DNA from: Aminobacter carboxidus
Lineage (GTDB): Bacteria; Pseudomonadota; Alphaproteobacteria; Rhizobiales; Rhizobiaceae
Direction of reading: 5' to 3'
DNA length: 64,000 bases
Assembly (NCBI RefSeq): GCF_014863355.1
Contig: NZ_JACZEP010000004.1
Span: forward strand, 62,001-126,000
The stretch's first letter is position 1. The number at the start of each line of letters is the position of its first letter. The notes under the pieces are model-generated. The model had not been told where the DNA came from. It searched no databases and saw nothing but the letters and a program-made list of their open reading frames with translations. Of this stretch, positions 45,197-54,627 are shown piece after piece. The position numbers were made by a program, and so were the translations under genes.

Positions 45197-46024
45197 TCAG
45201 GCGGCCTTCTTCTTGGCCAGGCGGGCGCGGATGCTGTCGACGTCGGCGCGCGGCGTCGCGGCAAAAAGCGTCTTGGTATAGCTGTGCTTGGGGTCGGCGA
45301 AGACCTCGTCGCGGCTGCCATATTCAACCGCCTCGCCGAAATACATCACCATCACCTCATCGGCGATATAGCGCACCACCGAGAGGTCGTGGCTGATGAA
45401 GACGTAGGTCAGCTGGAACTCGTCCTGCAGGTCGGCGAGCAGGTTCAGCACCTGTGCCTGCACCGACAGATCGAGCGCCGAAACCGGCTCGTCCAGCACC
45501 AGAAGCTTCGGGTTCAGCATCAGCGCACGGGCGATCGCGACGCGCTGGCGCTGACCGCCGGAGAACATGTGCGGGTAGCGGTTGTAGTGCTTCTCTTCGA
45601 GACCGACCTTCTTCAGCAGCGTCATCGCCCGGTCGCGGCGTTCGTCGGCCGGCGTCTTGGTGTTGATGACCAGCGGCTCGGTCAGGATGTCGCCGATCTT
45701 CTGGCGCGGGTTGAGCGAGCCATAGGGGTTCTGGAACACGATCTGCACCTTGCGGCGCATCTCGGGCGTCAGGTCGCCCTTGGCGATGTCGACCTTGTTG
45801 CCTTCGATCAGCAGATCGCCCGACGTCGCCGGGTCGATCAGCGTCAGAATGCGGCCCAGCGTGGACTTTCCGCAGCCGCTTTCGCCGACGATCGCCAGCG
45901 TCTTGCCCTTCTCGACCTGGAAGCTCACGCCCTTGACGGCGTGAACGGTCTTGGCCTTCTTCAGGAAGCTGCCGGGCACATGGTAGTCGCGCACGATGTT
46001 GCGCGCTTCGAGAATGACGCTCAT
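45197..46024 (-). CDS. dppF: Dipeptide ABC transporter ATPase DppF
   Basis: A 275-residue ATPase opening [20 protein letters not shown], with Walker A GESGCGKS (47-54), QNPYGSLNPRQKIG after the Q loop, signature FSGGQRQRVAIARAL and Walker B LLVLDEPVSALD. Strong likeness to DppF. The ATG at 46024 overlaps the dppD stop by four bases. Last gene of dppABCDF. Confidence 0.93.
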   Translation of the reverse strand: MSVILEARNIVRDYHVPGSFLKKAKTVHAVKGVSFQVEKGKTLAIVGESGCGKSTLGRILTLIDPATSGDLLIEGNKVDIAKGDLTPEMRRKVQIVFQNPYGSLNPRQKIGDILTEPLVINTKTPADERRDRAMTLLKKVGLEEKHYNRYPHMFSGGQRQRVAIARALMLNPKLLVLDEPVSALDLSVQAQVLNLLADLQDEFQLTYVFISHDLSVVRYIADEVMVMYFGEAVEYGSRDEVFADPKHSYTKTLFAATPRADVDSIRARLAKKKAA

Positions 46025-46872
46025 CGTGCAGCCCCTTCCACCTGGTCGTCGACGAACAGTTCCGAGATCGTCGGCAGCCGGTCGCCGGTCGCATTGTCGG
46101 GCAGTGCCGCCAGCAGCGCGCGCGTGTAGTTGCTCTTGGGGTTTTCGAACAGCGTCAGCACGTCGGCTTCTTCCATCTTGCGGCCCTTGTACTGCACGAC
46201 CACGCGGTCGGCGGTCTCGGCCACGACACCCATGTTGTGGGTGATCATGATCAGCCCCATGCCATGGTCGGCCTGCAGCTTCATCAGCAGGTCGAGGATC
46301 TGCTTCTGGATCGTCACGTCGAGTGCTGTCGTCGGCTCGTCGGCGATGAGCAGCTTCGGGTTGCAAGCAATCGCAATGGCGATCATCACGCGCTGGCACT
46401 GGCCGCCCGACATCTGGTGCGGGTAGGAACCGAGACGCTCGGCCGGATCGGCAATGCCGACGGCCTGGAACAGCTCGATCGCGCGCTTGCGGCGCGCCGC
46501 CTTGTCGAGGCCCATGTGCACACGCAGCACTTCTTCGATCTGGAAGCCGACGGTGAAGCACGGGTTGAGGCTCGCCACCGGCTCCTGGAAGATCATGGCA
46601 ATGTCCTTGCCGATGATCTTGCGCCGCTCACTGGCGGGCATGGCGAGCAGGTCACGGCCGTTGAAAGTCAGCTTGTCGGCGGTGACTTTCGCCGTCCAGG
46701 GCAAAAGCCCCATCGCGGCCAGCATCGACACCGACTTGCCCGAACCGGACTCGCCGACGATGGCGAGAACCTCGCCTTCGTGCACCTTCATCGACACGCC
46801 GTTGACGGCGCGGAAGGGACCGGATGCCGTCTCGAACTCGACGACCAGGTTTTCGATTTCAAGAAGCGCCAT
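46021..46872 (-). CDS. dppD: Dipeptide ABC transporter ATPase DppD
   Basis: A 283-residue ATPase with Walker A GESGSGKS (40-47), signature [15 protein letters not shown] and Walker [13 protein letters not shown]. It partners DppF to power import. It starts one base before the dppC stop region ends (spacing of one base) and overlaps dppF by four bases. Confidence 0.93.
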   Translation of the reverse strand: MALLEIENLVVEFETASGPFRAVNGVSMKVHEGEVLAIVGESGSGKSVSMLAAMGLLPWTAKVTADKLTFNGRDLLAMPASERRKIIGKDIAMIFQEPVASLNPCFTVGFQIEEVLRVHMGLDKAARRKRAIELFQAVGIADPAERLGSYPHQMSGGQCQRVMIAIAIACNPKLLIADEPTTALDVTIQKQILDLLMKLQADHGMGLIMITHNMGVVAETADRVVVQYKGRKMEEADVLTLFENPKSNYTRALLAALPDNATGDRLPTISELFVDDQVEGAAR

Positions 46873-46873
46873 G

Positions 46874-47782
46874 TCAGGACCTCTTCAGCTTGGGGTCGAG
46901 CGCGTCGCGCAGGCCATCGCCCATCAGGTTGATCGCCAGCACAGTGATGAGGATCGCCACGCCCGGAAGCGTCACCACCCACCACTTGCTCTGGATGAAC
47001 TCGCGGGCCTCGGCCAGCATGGTGCCCCATTCCGGCGTCGGCGGCTGCGCACCCATGCCGAGAAAGCCGAGTGCGGCGGCGTCGAGAATGGCGGAAGAAA
47101 ACGACAGCGTCGCCTGGACGATCAGCGGCGCCATGCAGTTCGGCAGGATGGTCTTGAACATCAGGCGGGTATGGCCCGCACCGGCCACCTTGGCGGCGAC
47201 GACGTAGTCGCGGGACTTTTCGCTCATCACCGCAGCACGTGCCAGGCGCACGAAATGCGGCTGGTAGACGAGCGAAATCGCGATCATCGCATTGACCAGG
47301 CCCGGCCCGAGGATCGCCACCAGCACGAGTGCCAGCAGCAGCGACGGGAAGGCCAGGATGATGTCCATGACCCGCATGATGGCGGTGTCGACCCAGCCGC
47401 GGAAGTAGCCGGCAATGACGCCGAAGACGACGCCCACGACCAGCGACAGGGTCGTTACGATGACGCCGACGAACAGCGAGAACTGGGTACCGAAGATCAG
47501 GCGCGAAAGCATGTCGCGGCCGACAGCATCGGTGCCGAGCAGGTAGTCGGCGCGGCCGCCCTCCTGCCAGACCGGCGGAACCAGAACCGCGTCGCGGTAT
47601 TGCTGGGTCGGATCATGTGGCGCGATCAGTGGTGCGAAGATCGCCAAGAGCACGAGGAAGATGAAGAACACGAGGCCGATGACGGCGCCGCGGTTTTCAG
47701 AGAAATAGTACCAGAACTCGGCCAGTCGCGCCCGGCGGGACGGGTCGGTCGAGACAGCACTGGTTGCAGCAGCTTGAGACAT
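46874..47782 (-). CDS. dppC: Dipeptide ABC transporter permease DppC
   Basis: A 302-residue permease with the OppC/DppC N-terminal domain (FWYYFSENRGAVIGLVFFIF), the motif LGTDAVGRDMLSRLIFGTQ, and an EAA loop around KTILPNCMAPLIVQA. Nine bases separate it from dppB upstream. Confidence 0.93.
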   Translation of the reverse strand: MSQAAATSAVSTDPSRRARLAEFWYYFSENRGAVIGLVFFIFLVLLAIFAPLIAPHDPTQQYRDAVLVPPVWQEGGRADYLLGTDAVGRDMLSRLIFGTQFSLFVGVIVTTLSLVVGVVFGVIAGYFRGWVDTAIMRVMDIILAFPSLLLALVLVAILGPGLVNAMIAISLVYQPHFVRLARAAVMSEKSRDYVVAAKVAGAGHTRLMFKTILPNCMAPLIVQATLSFSSAILDAAALGFLGMGAQPPTPEWGTMLAEAREFIQSKWWVVTLPGVAILITVLAINLMGDGLRDALDPKLKRS

Positions 47783-47791
47783 CGTGCCCTC

Positions 47792-48796
47792 CTAGTGCCG
47801 GATACGCGGGTTGATGAGGCCGTACATCAGGTCGACCGCAAGGTTCACCAGCATGATGACCGCAGCGATCATGAGCAGGCCACCCTGGATGACGGCATAG
47901 TCGCGCCGCGACACGGAATCGACCATCCACTTGCCGATACCCGGCCAGGAAAAGATCGTCTCGGTCAGGATAGCGCCGGCGAGCATCACGCCGACCTGCA
48001 GGCCGACGGTGGTGACGACCGGGATCATGGCGTTGCGCAGCGCATGGACGCCGACGACGCGGAAGGTCGACAGGCCCTTGGCGCGCGCCGTGCGGACATA
48101 ATCCTCCGACAGCACTTCCAGCATCGCTGAGCGCGTCTGGCGGGCAATGACAGCGAGCGGGATGGTACCCAAAACGATGGTCGGAAGGATCAGGTGGCTG
48201 ATAGCCGACTTGAACGCGCCAGCCTGGCCTGAAAGCAGCGAGTCGATCAGCATGAAGCCGGTGACGGGCGGGAAATAGAACATCAGAGAGATGCGGCCGG
48301 AGACAGGCGTCCAGCCGAGCATGCCCGATACCAGCATGATCAGCAGCAGGCCCCACCAGAAGATCGGCATCGAGAAGCCGACGAGTGCAGTGCCCATCAT
48401 CGCCTGATCGGCGAAGGAACCACGCTTGATCGCAGCGATGATGCCTGCCGGAACGCCGAGCACGACGGCGAAGATGATAGCGCAGAGCGACAGCTCGACC
48501 GTCGCCGGGAACAATTCGAAGAACTGGTCGACGACAGGCCTCTTGGTGACGATCGAGGTACCGAAATCGCCACGCACCACGCCCCAGAGATAGTCGAGGT
48601 ACTGGATGACGATGGGCCGGTCGAAACCGAGTTGGGCGGAGATTTCCGCGTGGCGCTCCGGCGACATGACGCGCTCGCCGGAAAGCAGGGCGACCGGATC
48701 GCCGGGCAACAGACGGATGAAGGAGAATGCGATGATTGAGACCCCGATGAATGTCGGGATCAGGACGGCGAGCCGTCCCAACAGGAACCGGAGCAT
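47792..48796 (-). CDS. dppB: Dipeptide ABC transporter permease DppB
   Basis: A 334-residue permease: MLRFLLGRLAVLIPTFIGVS, then FIRLLPGDPVALLSGE, with the EAA loop near HALRNAMIPVVTTVGLQ. Standard length for DppB. A 110-bp gap with a hairpin separates it from dppA, a common way to favour binding-protein synthesis over membrane parts. Confidence 0.93.
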   Translation of the reverse strand: MLRFLLGRLAVLIPTFIGVSIIAFSFIRLLPGDPVALLSGERVMSPERHAEISAQLGFDRPIVIQYLDYLWGVVRGDFGTSIVTKRPVVDQFFELFPATVELSLCAIIFAVVLGVPAGIIAAIKRGSFADQAMMGTALVGFSMPIFWWGLLLIMLVSGMLGWTPVSGRISLMFYFPPVTGFMLIDSLLSGQAGAFKSAISHLILPTIVLGTIPLAVIARQTRSAMLEVLSEDYVRTARAKGLSTFRVVGVHALRNAMIPVVTTVGLQVGVMLAGAILTETIFSWPGIGKWMVDSVSRRDYAVIQGGLLMIAAVIMLVNLAVDLMYGLINPRIRH

Positions 48797-48851
48797 GTCG
48801 AACCTTTAAGTGAATGTTCCGAGAAAAGGTAAGGGTAGCACAAAATGTGCA

Positions 48852-48880
48852 TTGGGGCGCTTGTGATCCAAGCGCCCCAA
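48852..48880 (-). terminator. Hairpin between dppA and dppB (partial terminator or mRNA stabiliser)
   Basis: TTGGGGCGCTTG-TGATC-CAAGCGCCCCAA: a perfect 12-bp stem 27 bp after the dppA stop. On the minus strand it is followed by TGCACATTTTGTG. The position suits partial termination or protection of the dppA message. Confidence 0.75.
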
Positions 48881-48906
48881 CCCAAGGTTGGCCTGTTTAG
48901 GCAACC

Positions 48907-50502
48907 TTACTCCGTGATGTCAACACCGTCGAAAGCGAAGTCGCCGAGCGGGCTCTGAACGAAGCCTTCAACGCCCTTGCGCATCGGAACGATCGACAGC
49001 GAGTGGTCGATGGTTGCCCAGGGAGCGTCCTTCTTGAACACGACCTGCGCCTGCTCGTAGAGCTTGGTGCGTTCGGCCACGTCGGAGGTCTCCTTGGCCT
49101 TGGTTACCAGATCGTCGAACTCCTTGTTGCACCACTGAGCGCGGTTGTTGCCGCCGACGGCATCGCAACCGAGCAGGGTGTCGAGGAAGTTGTCCGGATC
49201 GCCATTGTCGCCGGTCCAGCCGAGCATGACGGCACCGTCACGATCCTTGGCCTTCGACTTGTCGAGGTACTCGGCCCACTCGTAGGAGACGATCTCGACC
49301 GTGACGCCAACCTTGGCGAAATCGGACTGGATCAGCTCCGCCGCGCGGCGGGCATTGAGCATGTAGGGACGCGAAACCGGCATCGCCCAGACCTTCATCT
49401 TGAGGTCCTTGACGCCAGCGGCTTCAAGACCCTTCTTCGATGCCTCCGGATCGTACTTGTCGTCTTCGACGGCCTTGTTGTACGACCACATGGTCGGCGG
49501 GATCGGGTTGGTAGCCGGCGTTGCAGCACCCTGGAACACGGCGTCGACGATGGCCTGCTTGTTGATGGCCTGGTTGAGAGCCGTGCGGACCTCAGCCTTG
49601 TCGAACGGAGCCTGGGTGGTGTTGTAGGCGAGGTAGGCGACGTTCAGGCCAGCCTGCTCGACGACCTTCAGGTTCGTATCGGCCTTCATCGCAGCCACGT
49701 CGGCAGCGTTCGGGAACGGCATCAGGTGGCATTCGCCAGCCTTTAGCTTCTGGTAGCGAACCGATGCGTCAGGGGTGATCGCGAAGACGAGGTCGTCGAT
49801 CTTCTGCTTGCCGCCCCAATAGTCCGGGTTGGCCTTGTAGCGGATGATGGCGTCCTGCTGGTAGGCGACGAACGAGAACGGGCCGGTGCCGAGCGGCTGC
49901 TGGTTCATCTGGTTCATCTTGCCGTCAGCCTGCAGCTTGTCGGCATATTCCTTCGACACGATCGAAGCGAACGGCATCGCGATGTTGGCGAGGAACGGTG
50001 CTTCCTTGCGGGTCAGAGTGATCTTGACGGTCAGGTCATCGACCTTCTCGACCGACTTGATCACTTCCGGGAAGCCCATGCCGGCAGCGTATTCCCACGA
50101 AGCGCCGGTCACGTACTTGTTCCACGGATTGTCAGCCTTCAGCTGGCGCTCGAACGAGAACACAACGTCGTCGGCGTTGAAGTCACGGCTCGGCGTGAAG
50201 AACTCGGTGGTCTGGTACTTGACGCCCGCACGCAGCTTGAAGGTGTACTCCAGGCCGTCATCGGAAACCGTGTAGCTCTCGGCCAGGCCCGGCTCGGTCT
50301 CGGTGGTGCCCTTCTTGAATTCAAGCAGGCGGTTGTAGACGGTGTGCGCGGCGGCGTCGAAGGTCGTTCCGGCGGTGTAGAGGCCCGGATCAAAGCCTTC
50401 CGGCGAACCTTCCGAGCAGTAGACGAACGTCTTTGCGCTCGCCGCACCGCTGAGGACGGTTGCAGCCAGCAACGCGGCCGCAAAGGTCGTTTTTTTCAAC
50501 AT
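48907..50502 (-). CDS. dppA: Dipeptide-binding protein DppA
   Basis: A 531-residue family 5 binding protein with a Sec signal peptide (1-23, ending GAASA). The mature N-terminus KTFVYCSEGSPEGFDPGLYT and later motifs (FNADDVVFSFERQ, PEAPFL-like KEAPFLANIAMPFAS, PIPPTMWSYN) closely follow E. coli DppA, which supports dipeptide (and possibly heme or ALA) import. First gene of the dpp operon. Confidence 0.94.
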   Translation of the reverse strand: MLKKTTFAAALLAATVLSGAASAKTFVYCSEGSPEGFDPGLYTAGTTFDAAAHTVYNRLLEFKKGTTETEPGLAESYTVSDDGLEYTFKLRAGVKYQTTEFFTPSRDFNADDVVFSFERQLKADNPWNKYVTGASWEYAAGMGFPEVIKSVEKVDDLTVKITLTRKEAPFLANIAMPFASIVSKEYADKLQADGKMNQMNQQPLGTGPFSFVAYQQDAIIRYKANPDYWGGKQKIDDLVFAITPDASVRYQKLKAGECHLMPFPNAADVAAMKADTNLKVVEQAGLNVAYLAYNTTQAPFDKAEVRTALNQAINKQAIVDAVFQGAATPATNPIPPTMWSYNKAVEDDKYDPEASKKGLEAAGVKDLKMKVWAMPVSRPYMLNARRAAELIQSDFAKVGVTVEIVSYEWAEYLDKSKAKDRDGAVMLGWTGDNGDPDNFLDTLLGCDAVGGNNRAQWCNKEFDDLVTKAKETSDVAERTKLYEQAQVVFKKDAPWATIDHSLSIVPMRKGVEGFVQSPLGDFAFDGVDITE

Positions 50503-50956
50503 TGAACACTCCCTATGATTTTTCCCAAGCCCTACCCGTCAGGCTCGCAGGCGCGCATATAAGCACCGTTTACCCAGCTTTGGAACTCCCCGCCTACCTG
50601 CCCTTTGGTAAGCAGAATAATTTACCCACAGATGACTTCGAAATAGTCGAAAAGTAGCGTTTTCCATTGCCTGGCTGGGCATTTGCACTTCGCGTTAGAT
50701 TCCGCCGCGCCAAGTTATATCATCGCTGGGGATGGCAATTCGGGGGCTGTTGCCAGCGCCGACCTATATAACTGCGAATCCTAAAATTCGGCCTGCGAGG
50801 TGACGTTGGGTGATACTTGCCGTTAACGTCATGTGGCAATACAAACAACTACAACATGCCCCGACGCGGCACTGTTCTTGCGGCGCTGCGACGTGGACGA
50901 GGGCGAAAGCCGGCGGACTATCAACGCCGGAAACAAGAACAACCAGGGAGGCTGCA
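50503..50956. other. Divergent regulatory gap between dppA and the acyl-CoA ligase
   Basis: A 454-bp gap with an AT-rich stretch around 50605-50660 that likely holds the dppA promoter, and a second low-GC part at about 50700-50830. The frame of the ligase is open upstream of 50957 but composition and the ribosome binding site argue against translation there. No further gene seen. Confidence 0.5.
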
Positions 50957-53212
50957 TTGGCTAAAACTACCGGCAAGGCAAGCACGGCAAAGACCGCAAC
51001 CACAAAGGCGGCGCCCAAGCCAGCCAGCACGACCAAACCCGAAACCAAACCCGCCGCCAAGGCCGCCGCGCCGAAGCCGGCACCTGGCAAGGCAGCGACG
51101 GCCAAGGCAGCGCCAGCCAAGACTGCGGCTCCGAAAGCCGCCCCTGCCAAGACAACAGTTGCATCGCCGGCAAAGGTTTCTGCGGCGCCGAAGCCCAAGG
51201 CCCAATCAGCCAAGCCCGCAGCCAAGGCGCCAGCACCAAAGGCCGCGGCAAAGCCTGCCGCAGCAACTGCCAAGGCCGCACCGGCCCCGACCAAGTCCAC
51301 AGCACCCAAGTCGGCAGCTCCCCAGCCCGCCGCTTCAAAGCCGGCGGCCAAGACCGGGGCCGTCAAGGCAGCAACAACGAAGCCGGCTCCCAAGTCCGCT
51401 CCAGCCAAGTCAAAGGCCGCTGCCGCCGCCAAGACTGCCGAGATGCCCGCAGCCAAGGCAAAGCCTGCCGCCGCAAAGCCCGCCCCGGCGGCAAAGGCTG
51501 CACCTGCGGCCAAGGCCGCAGCACCTGCCAAGGCAGCTGCAAGGTCCACCGACAAGCCGTGGCTAAAGAGTTACCCGGCCAACGTTCCGGCCGAAATGCC
51601 GCCGCTCGCCCACAGCTCGATCGGCGACCTGCTCACCGAAGCCTGCCGCCAGTATGCCGGTCGCCCCGCTTTCTCGTGCATGGGCAAGTCGATGAGCTAT
51701 GGCGAGCTCGAGCGCATGTCGACGGCATTCGCCGCATGGCTGCAGTCCAAGGGCCTCGCCAAGGGCGCGCGTGTCGCCATCATGATGCCCAACGTGCTGC
51801 AGTATCCGGTCGCCATGATGGCGATCCTGCGCGCCGGCTACACCGTGGTAAACGTAAACCCGCTCTACACGCCGCGCGAACTCGAGCACCAGCTCAAGGA
51901 TTCGGGCGCCGAGGCCATCATCATCCTCGAAAACTTCGCCACCACGCTGCAGGCGGTCGTTGCCAAGACCCACGTCAAGCATGTCGTCGTCGCCTCGATG
52001 GGCGAGATGCTCGGGCTCAAGGGCCTGCTGGTCAATCTTGTCGTGCGCAAGGTCAAGAAGCTGGTGCCGGCCTGGTCGCTTCCCGGCCACGTCAAGTTCA
52101 TGGCGGCGCTCAAGGAAGGTGCTGGCCTGAGCTTCAAGCCGGCCACCGTCGCGGCTTCCGACATCGCCTTCCTGCAATATACCGGCGGCACCACAGGCGT
52201 CTCCAAGGGCGCGATGTTGATCCACTCCAACGTGCTCGCCAATGTCGCCCAGTTGGCGCTGTGGGTCGAGGACGCCTACACGGTCAGGCCGAAGCCGCCC
52301 CACCTTACCTTCGTCTGCGCGCTGCCGCTCTACCATATCTTCGCGCTCACGGTGAACGCGCTGATGGGCATGCAGCAGGGCGCGCTCAACGTGCTGATCC
52401 CCAACCCGCGCGACATTCCCGGCTTCGTCAAGGAACTGGGCAAGTTCCAGTTCAACATCTTCCCCGGCCTCAACACGCTGTTCAACGCACTGACCAACAA
52501 CGAGGACTTCCGCAAGCTCGACTTCTCGGGCCTGATCCTGTCGCTCGGCGGCGGCATGGCGGTGCAGCGGCCGGTGGCCGAGCGCTGGAAGAAGGCGACG
52601 GGCAACCACATCACCGAAGGCTACGGCCTGTCGGAAACCTCGCCGGTGGCGACCGCCAACAAGTGCTCGTCGCCCGATTTCACCGGCACCATCGGTCTGC
52701 CGCTGCCCTCGACCGAGATCGCCATCCGCGACGAGAACGACAACGACATGCCGCTCGGCGAAGTCGGCGAGATCTGCATCAAGGGACCACAGGTAATGGC
52801 CGGCTACTGGAACCGCGCCGACGAAACCGCCAAGGTGATGACCTCGGACGGCTTCTTCAAGTCCGGCGACATGGGCTTCATGGACGAGCGCGGCTTCACC
52901 AAGATCGTCGACCGCAAGAAGGACATGATCCTGGTCTCGGGCTTCAACGTCTATCCCAACGAGCTCGAGGACGTCGTCGCCCAGCATCCCGGCGTGCTCG
53001 AAGTCGCAGCTATCGGCGTACCGGACGAGCATTCGGGCGAAGTGCCCAAGCTGTTCGTCGTGCGCAAGGATCCCGACCTCACCGTCGAGACTTTGATCGC
53101 CTACTGCCGCGAAAACCTGACCGGCTACAAGCGGCCGAAATACATCGAGTTCCGCAACGAACTGCCGAAGACCAATGTCGGCAAGATCCTCAGGCGCGAA
53201 CTCAGGGGCTAA
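50957..53212 (+). CDS. fadD: Long-chain acyl-CoA ligase (FadD) with a long Ala/Lys/Pro-rich N-terminal tail
   Basis: A 751-residue protein. Residues 1 to about 200 are almost only Ala, Lys, Pro, Thr and Ser (for example KPAAKAAAPKPAPGKAATAK), like histone H1 or AlgP tails. From about 201 (DKPWLKSYPANVPAEMPPL) it is a full FadD: YTGGTTGVSKGAM P-loop near 408, EGYGLSETSPV, GEICIKGPQVMAGYWNR, and the C-terminal Lys in KTNVGKILRREL. The TTG start follows GGGAGG by five bases. It activates fatty acids to acyl-CoA for beta-oxidation. The tail is not part of normal FadD (about 550 residues). Confidence 0.92.
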   Translation: MAKTTGKASTAKTATTKAAPKPASTTKPETKPAAKAAAPKPAPGKAATAKAAPAKTAAPKAAPAKTTVASPAKVSAAPKPKAQSAKPAAKAPAPKAAAKPAAATAKAAPAPTKSTAPKSAAPQPAASKPAAKTGAVKAATTKPAPKSAPAKSKAAAAAKTAEMPAAKAKPAAAKPAPAAKAAPAAKAAAPAKAAARSTDKPWLKSYPANVPAEMPPLAHSSIGDLLTEACRQYAGRPAFSCMGKSMSYGELERMSTAFAAWLQSKGLAKGARVAIMMPNVLQYPVAMMAILRAGYTVVNVNPLYTPRELEHQLKDSGAEAIIILENFATTLQAVVAKTHVKHVVVASMGEMLGLKGLLVNLVVRKVKKLVPAWSLPGHVKFMAALKEGAGLSFKPATVAASDIAFLQYTGGTTGVSKGAMLIHSNVLANVAQLALWVEDAYTVRPKPPHLTFVCALPLYHIFALTVNALMGMQQGALNVLIPNPRDIPGFVKELGKFQFNIFPGLNTLFNALTNNEDFRKLDFSGLILSLGGGMAVQRPVAERWKKATGNHITEGYGLSETSPVATANKCSSPDFTGTIGLPLPSTEIAIRDENDNDMPLGEVGEICIKGPQVMAGYWNRADETAKVMTSDGFFKSGDMGFMDERGFTKIVDRKKDMILVSGFNVYPNELEDVVAQHPGVLEVAAIGVPDEHSGEVPKLFVVRKDPDLTVETLIAYCRENLTGYKRPKYIEFRNELPKTNVGKILRRELRG

Positions 53213-53236
53213 GCCCCCGCTCCATCCGGACAAAGC

Positions 53237-53263
53237 GGCCACCGTGGACACTCCGCGGTGGCC
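53237..53263 (+). terminator. Terminator of the acyl-CoA ligase gene
   Basis: GGCCACCG, an 11-base loop, CGGTGGCC, then CTTTTGTTATTT, starting 25 bp after the stop. A classic Rho-independent form. Confidence 0.8.
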
Positions 53264-53337
53264 CTTTTGTTATTTGGGCAGCCGATGCCTGTTGGCCGCC
53301 CGAGATCCGGGACAGTGTCTGGGACTGGCGCCCGCGT

Positions 53338-53854
53338 CAGTTGGCCGGAAGAGACTTCACGAAGTCTGGAGATCTGGCTGGTGCCATGCAAGCTCACCAC
53401 CGGAACATGAGCGCCGTTCGCGAGGCGGGCACGTTCGATGTCCGGCCGCTTTTCACGATCGAACGACCAGACATCTGAGAAACGCTAAAAACTCCGCGTC
53501 GAGCTTTTCAGTGCAGCTGTCGGGCAGATCGGGCCGTGGCCTGTTCAACAGATTGCGCAGAGCAACGCGCGTCACACATCGCAGCCGCGATGTGTCGAGC
53601 CAGATGACGAGATCGGCGCGAGGCAGCCTGAGGTCGAATGTCTGGCGATAATAGTTTCCCTCGCAAATCCAGCCATCGCCCGCGATCGCCTGGCGAACCC
53701 GGCCACGAAAGGCGTCGGGGTCCGGCTTGGACCAGTTCGGTCCCTAGAACAGCCGGTCCAGATGCACGACCGGCAACGCCAGCCGCGTGCCCAGTTGGCG
53801 CGCCGGTGTCGACTTGCCGCTGCCGGCATTTCCCAGGATCACAATCCGCCGCAT
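53338..53854 (-). pseudogene. Broken P-loop kinase-like gene (adenylate-kinase-like / topology-modulation family)
   Basis: The minus strand from ATG 53854 reads [20 protein letters not shown] (Walker A), then HLDRLF and an in-frame TAG at 53744-53746, where relatives have Trp (HLDRLFWGP). Reading resumes in frame with GPNWSKPDPDAFRGR and DGWICEGNYYRQTFDLRLPR. A second lesion near 53464 shifts the frame to FDREKRPDIERARLANGAHV. Two independent breaks mark it as a pseudogene. The intact family has about 170-180 residues and binds nucleotide. Confidence 0.8.
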
Positions 53855-53925
53855 CGGCGGACGATTAGCAGTTGCCTCGACGCAAGCACAAGCCGACGCG
53901 CCTGACCTCGAAGCTCAAGGCGTAG

Positions 53926-54555
53926 TCAGGCGGTCAGCTTCGCGACAAGATCGGCATAACAATCAAAGGCCAGATCGGGGCCTTGGGCGCGCAATGCGGC
54001 AGCCGTGTTGTAGCCGAAGGTCACCGCTCCCGCGGCGATGCCCGCACCGCGCGCCGCTTCGATGTCACGAACCTCGTCTCCGATGGCGATGGTGCGTCGC
54101 TTGTCGGCCCCCAGGCGCTTGATGACGGCCTTGAACTTGGCGCTCTTGCCCCACAGCGACGCGCCACATTGGAAGTGGCTTACGTGGGCCGCAGCCGCCC
54201 CAAGCGTGCCGCGGATGGTGTGTTCGCTGTTGGAACTGACGATGGCAATAGTGATGTCGCGTGCGGCCAGGCTGGCGAGCATCGGTTCGACCCCGGGGAA
54301 AAGCGCCACCGCATCACGGCTTTCCGCGCTCAGCTTGCGCATGTGCATCGCGATTGCCGGCATCTTCCACTTGGGAATCCCGAGGCTGGCAATGATCTCG
54401 CGGGTTCCCAGCGCGCGCATTTGCTCGATCTCGTTATCGGCAACCTCGCGAAAGCCAAACTGCCGCGCGGTTTGATTGAGCACCGAGCAGAACCACGGAA
54501 AGCTGTCGGCCAGCGTGCCGTCATAGTCGAATATCGCAAGCGAGAAAGAAGACAT
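53926..54555 (-). CDS. HAD-superfamily phosphatase (phosphoglycolate-phosphatase-like)
   Basis: A 209-residue HAD hydrolase: the catalytic DxD motif in IFDYDGTLADSF (Asp10, Asp12), motif II IAIVSSNSEHT, and motif III/IV KSAKFKAVIKRLG with IAIGDEVRDIEAARGAG. A helical cap lies between. The ATG at 54555 is chosen; GTG at 54582 is possible. The substrate is unknown. It lies between the broken P-loop gene and map, on the same strand. Confidence 0.86.
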   Translation of the reverse strand: MSSFSLAIFDYDGTLADSFPWFCSVLNQTARQFGFREVADNEIEQMRALGTREIIASLGIPKWKMPAIAMHMRKLSAESRDAVALFPGVEPMLASLAARDITIAIVSSNSEHTIRGTLGAAAAHVSHFQCGASLWGKSAKFKAVIKRLGADKRRTIAIGDEVRDIEAARGAGIAAGAVTFGYNTAAALRAQGPDLAFDCYADLVAKLTA

Positions 54556-54627
54556 CAGGGCGCCACCAGTGTGCCCCGTCACTGCCTCAGTGCGGTTTCA
54601 GCGTCAATGCCGGCTGCGGCATGGCAA

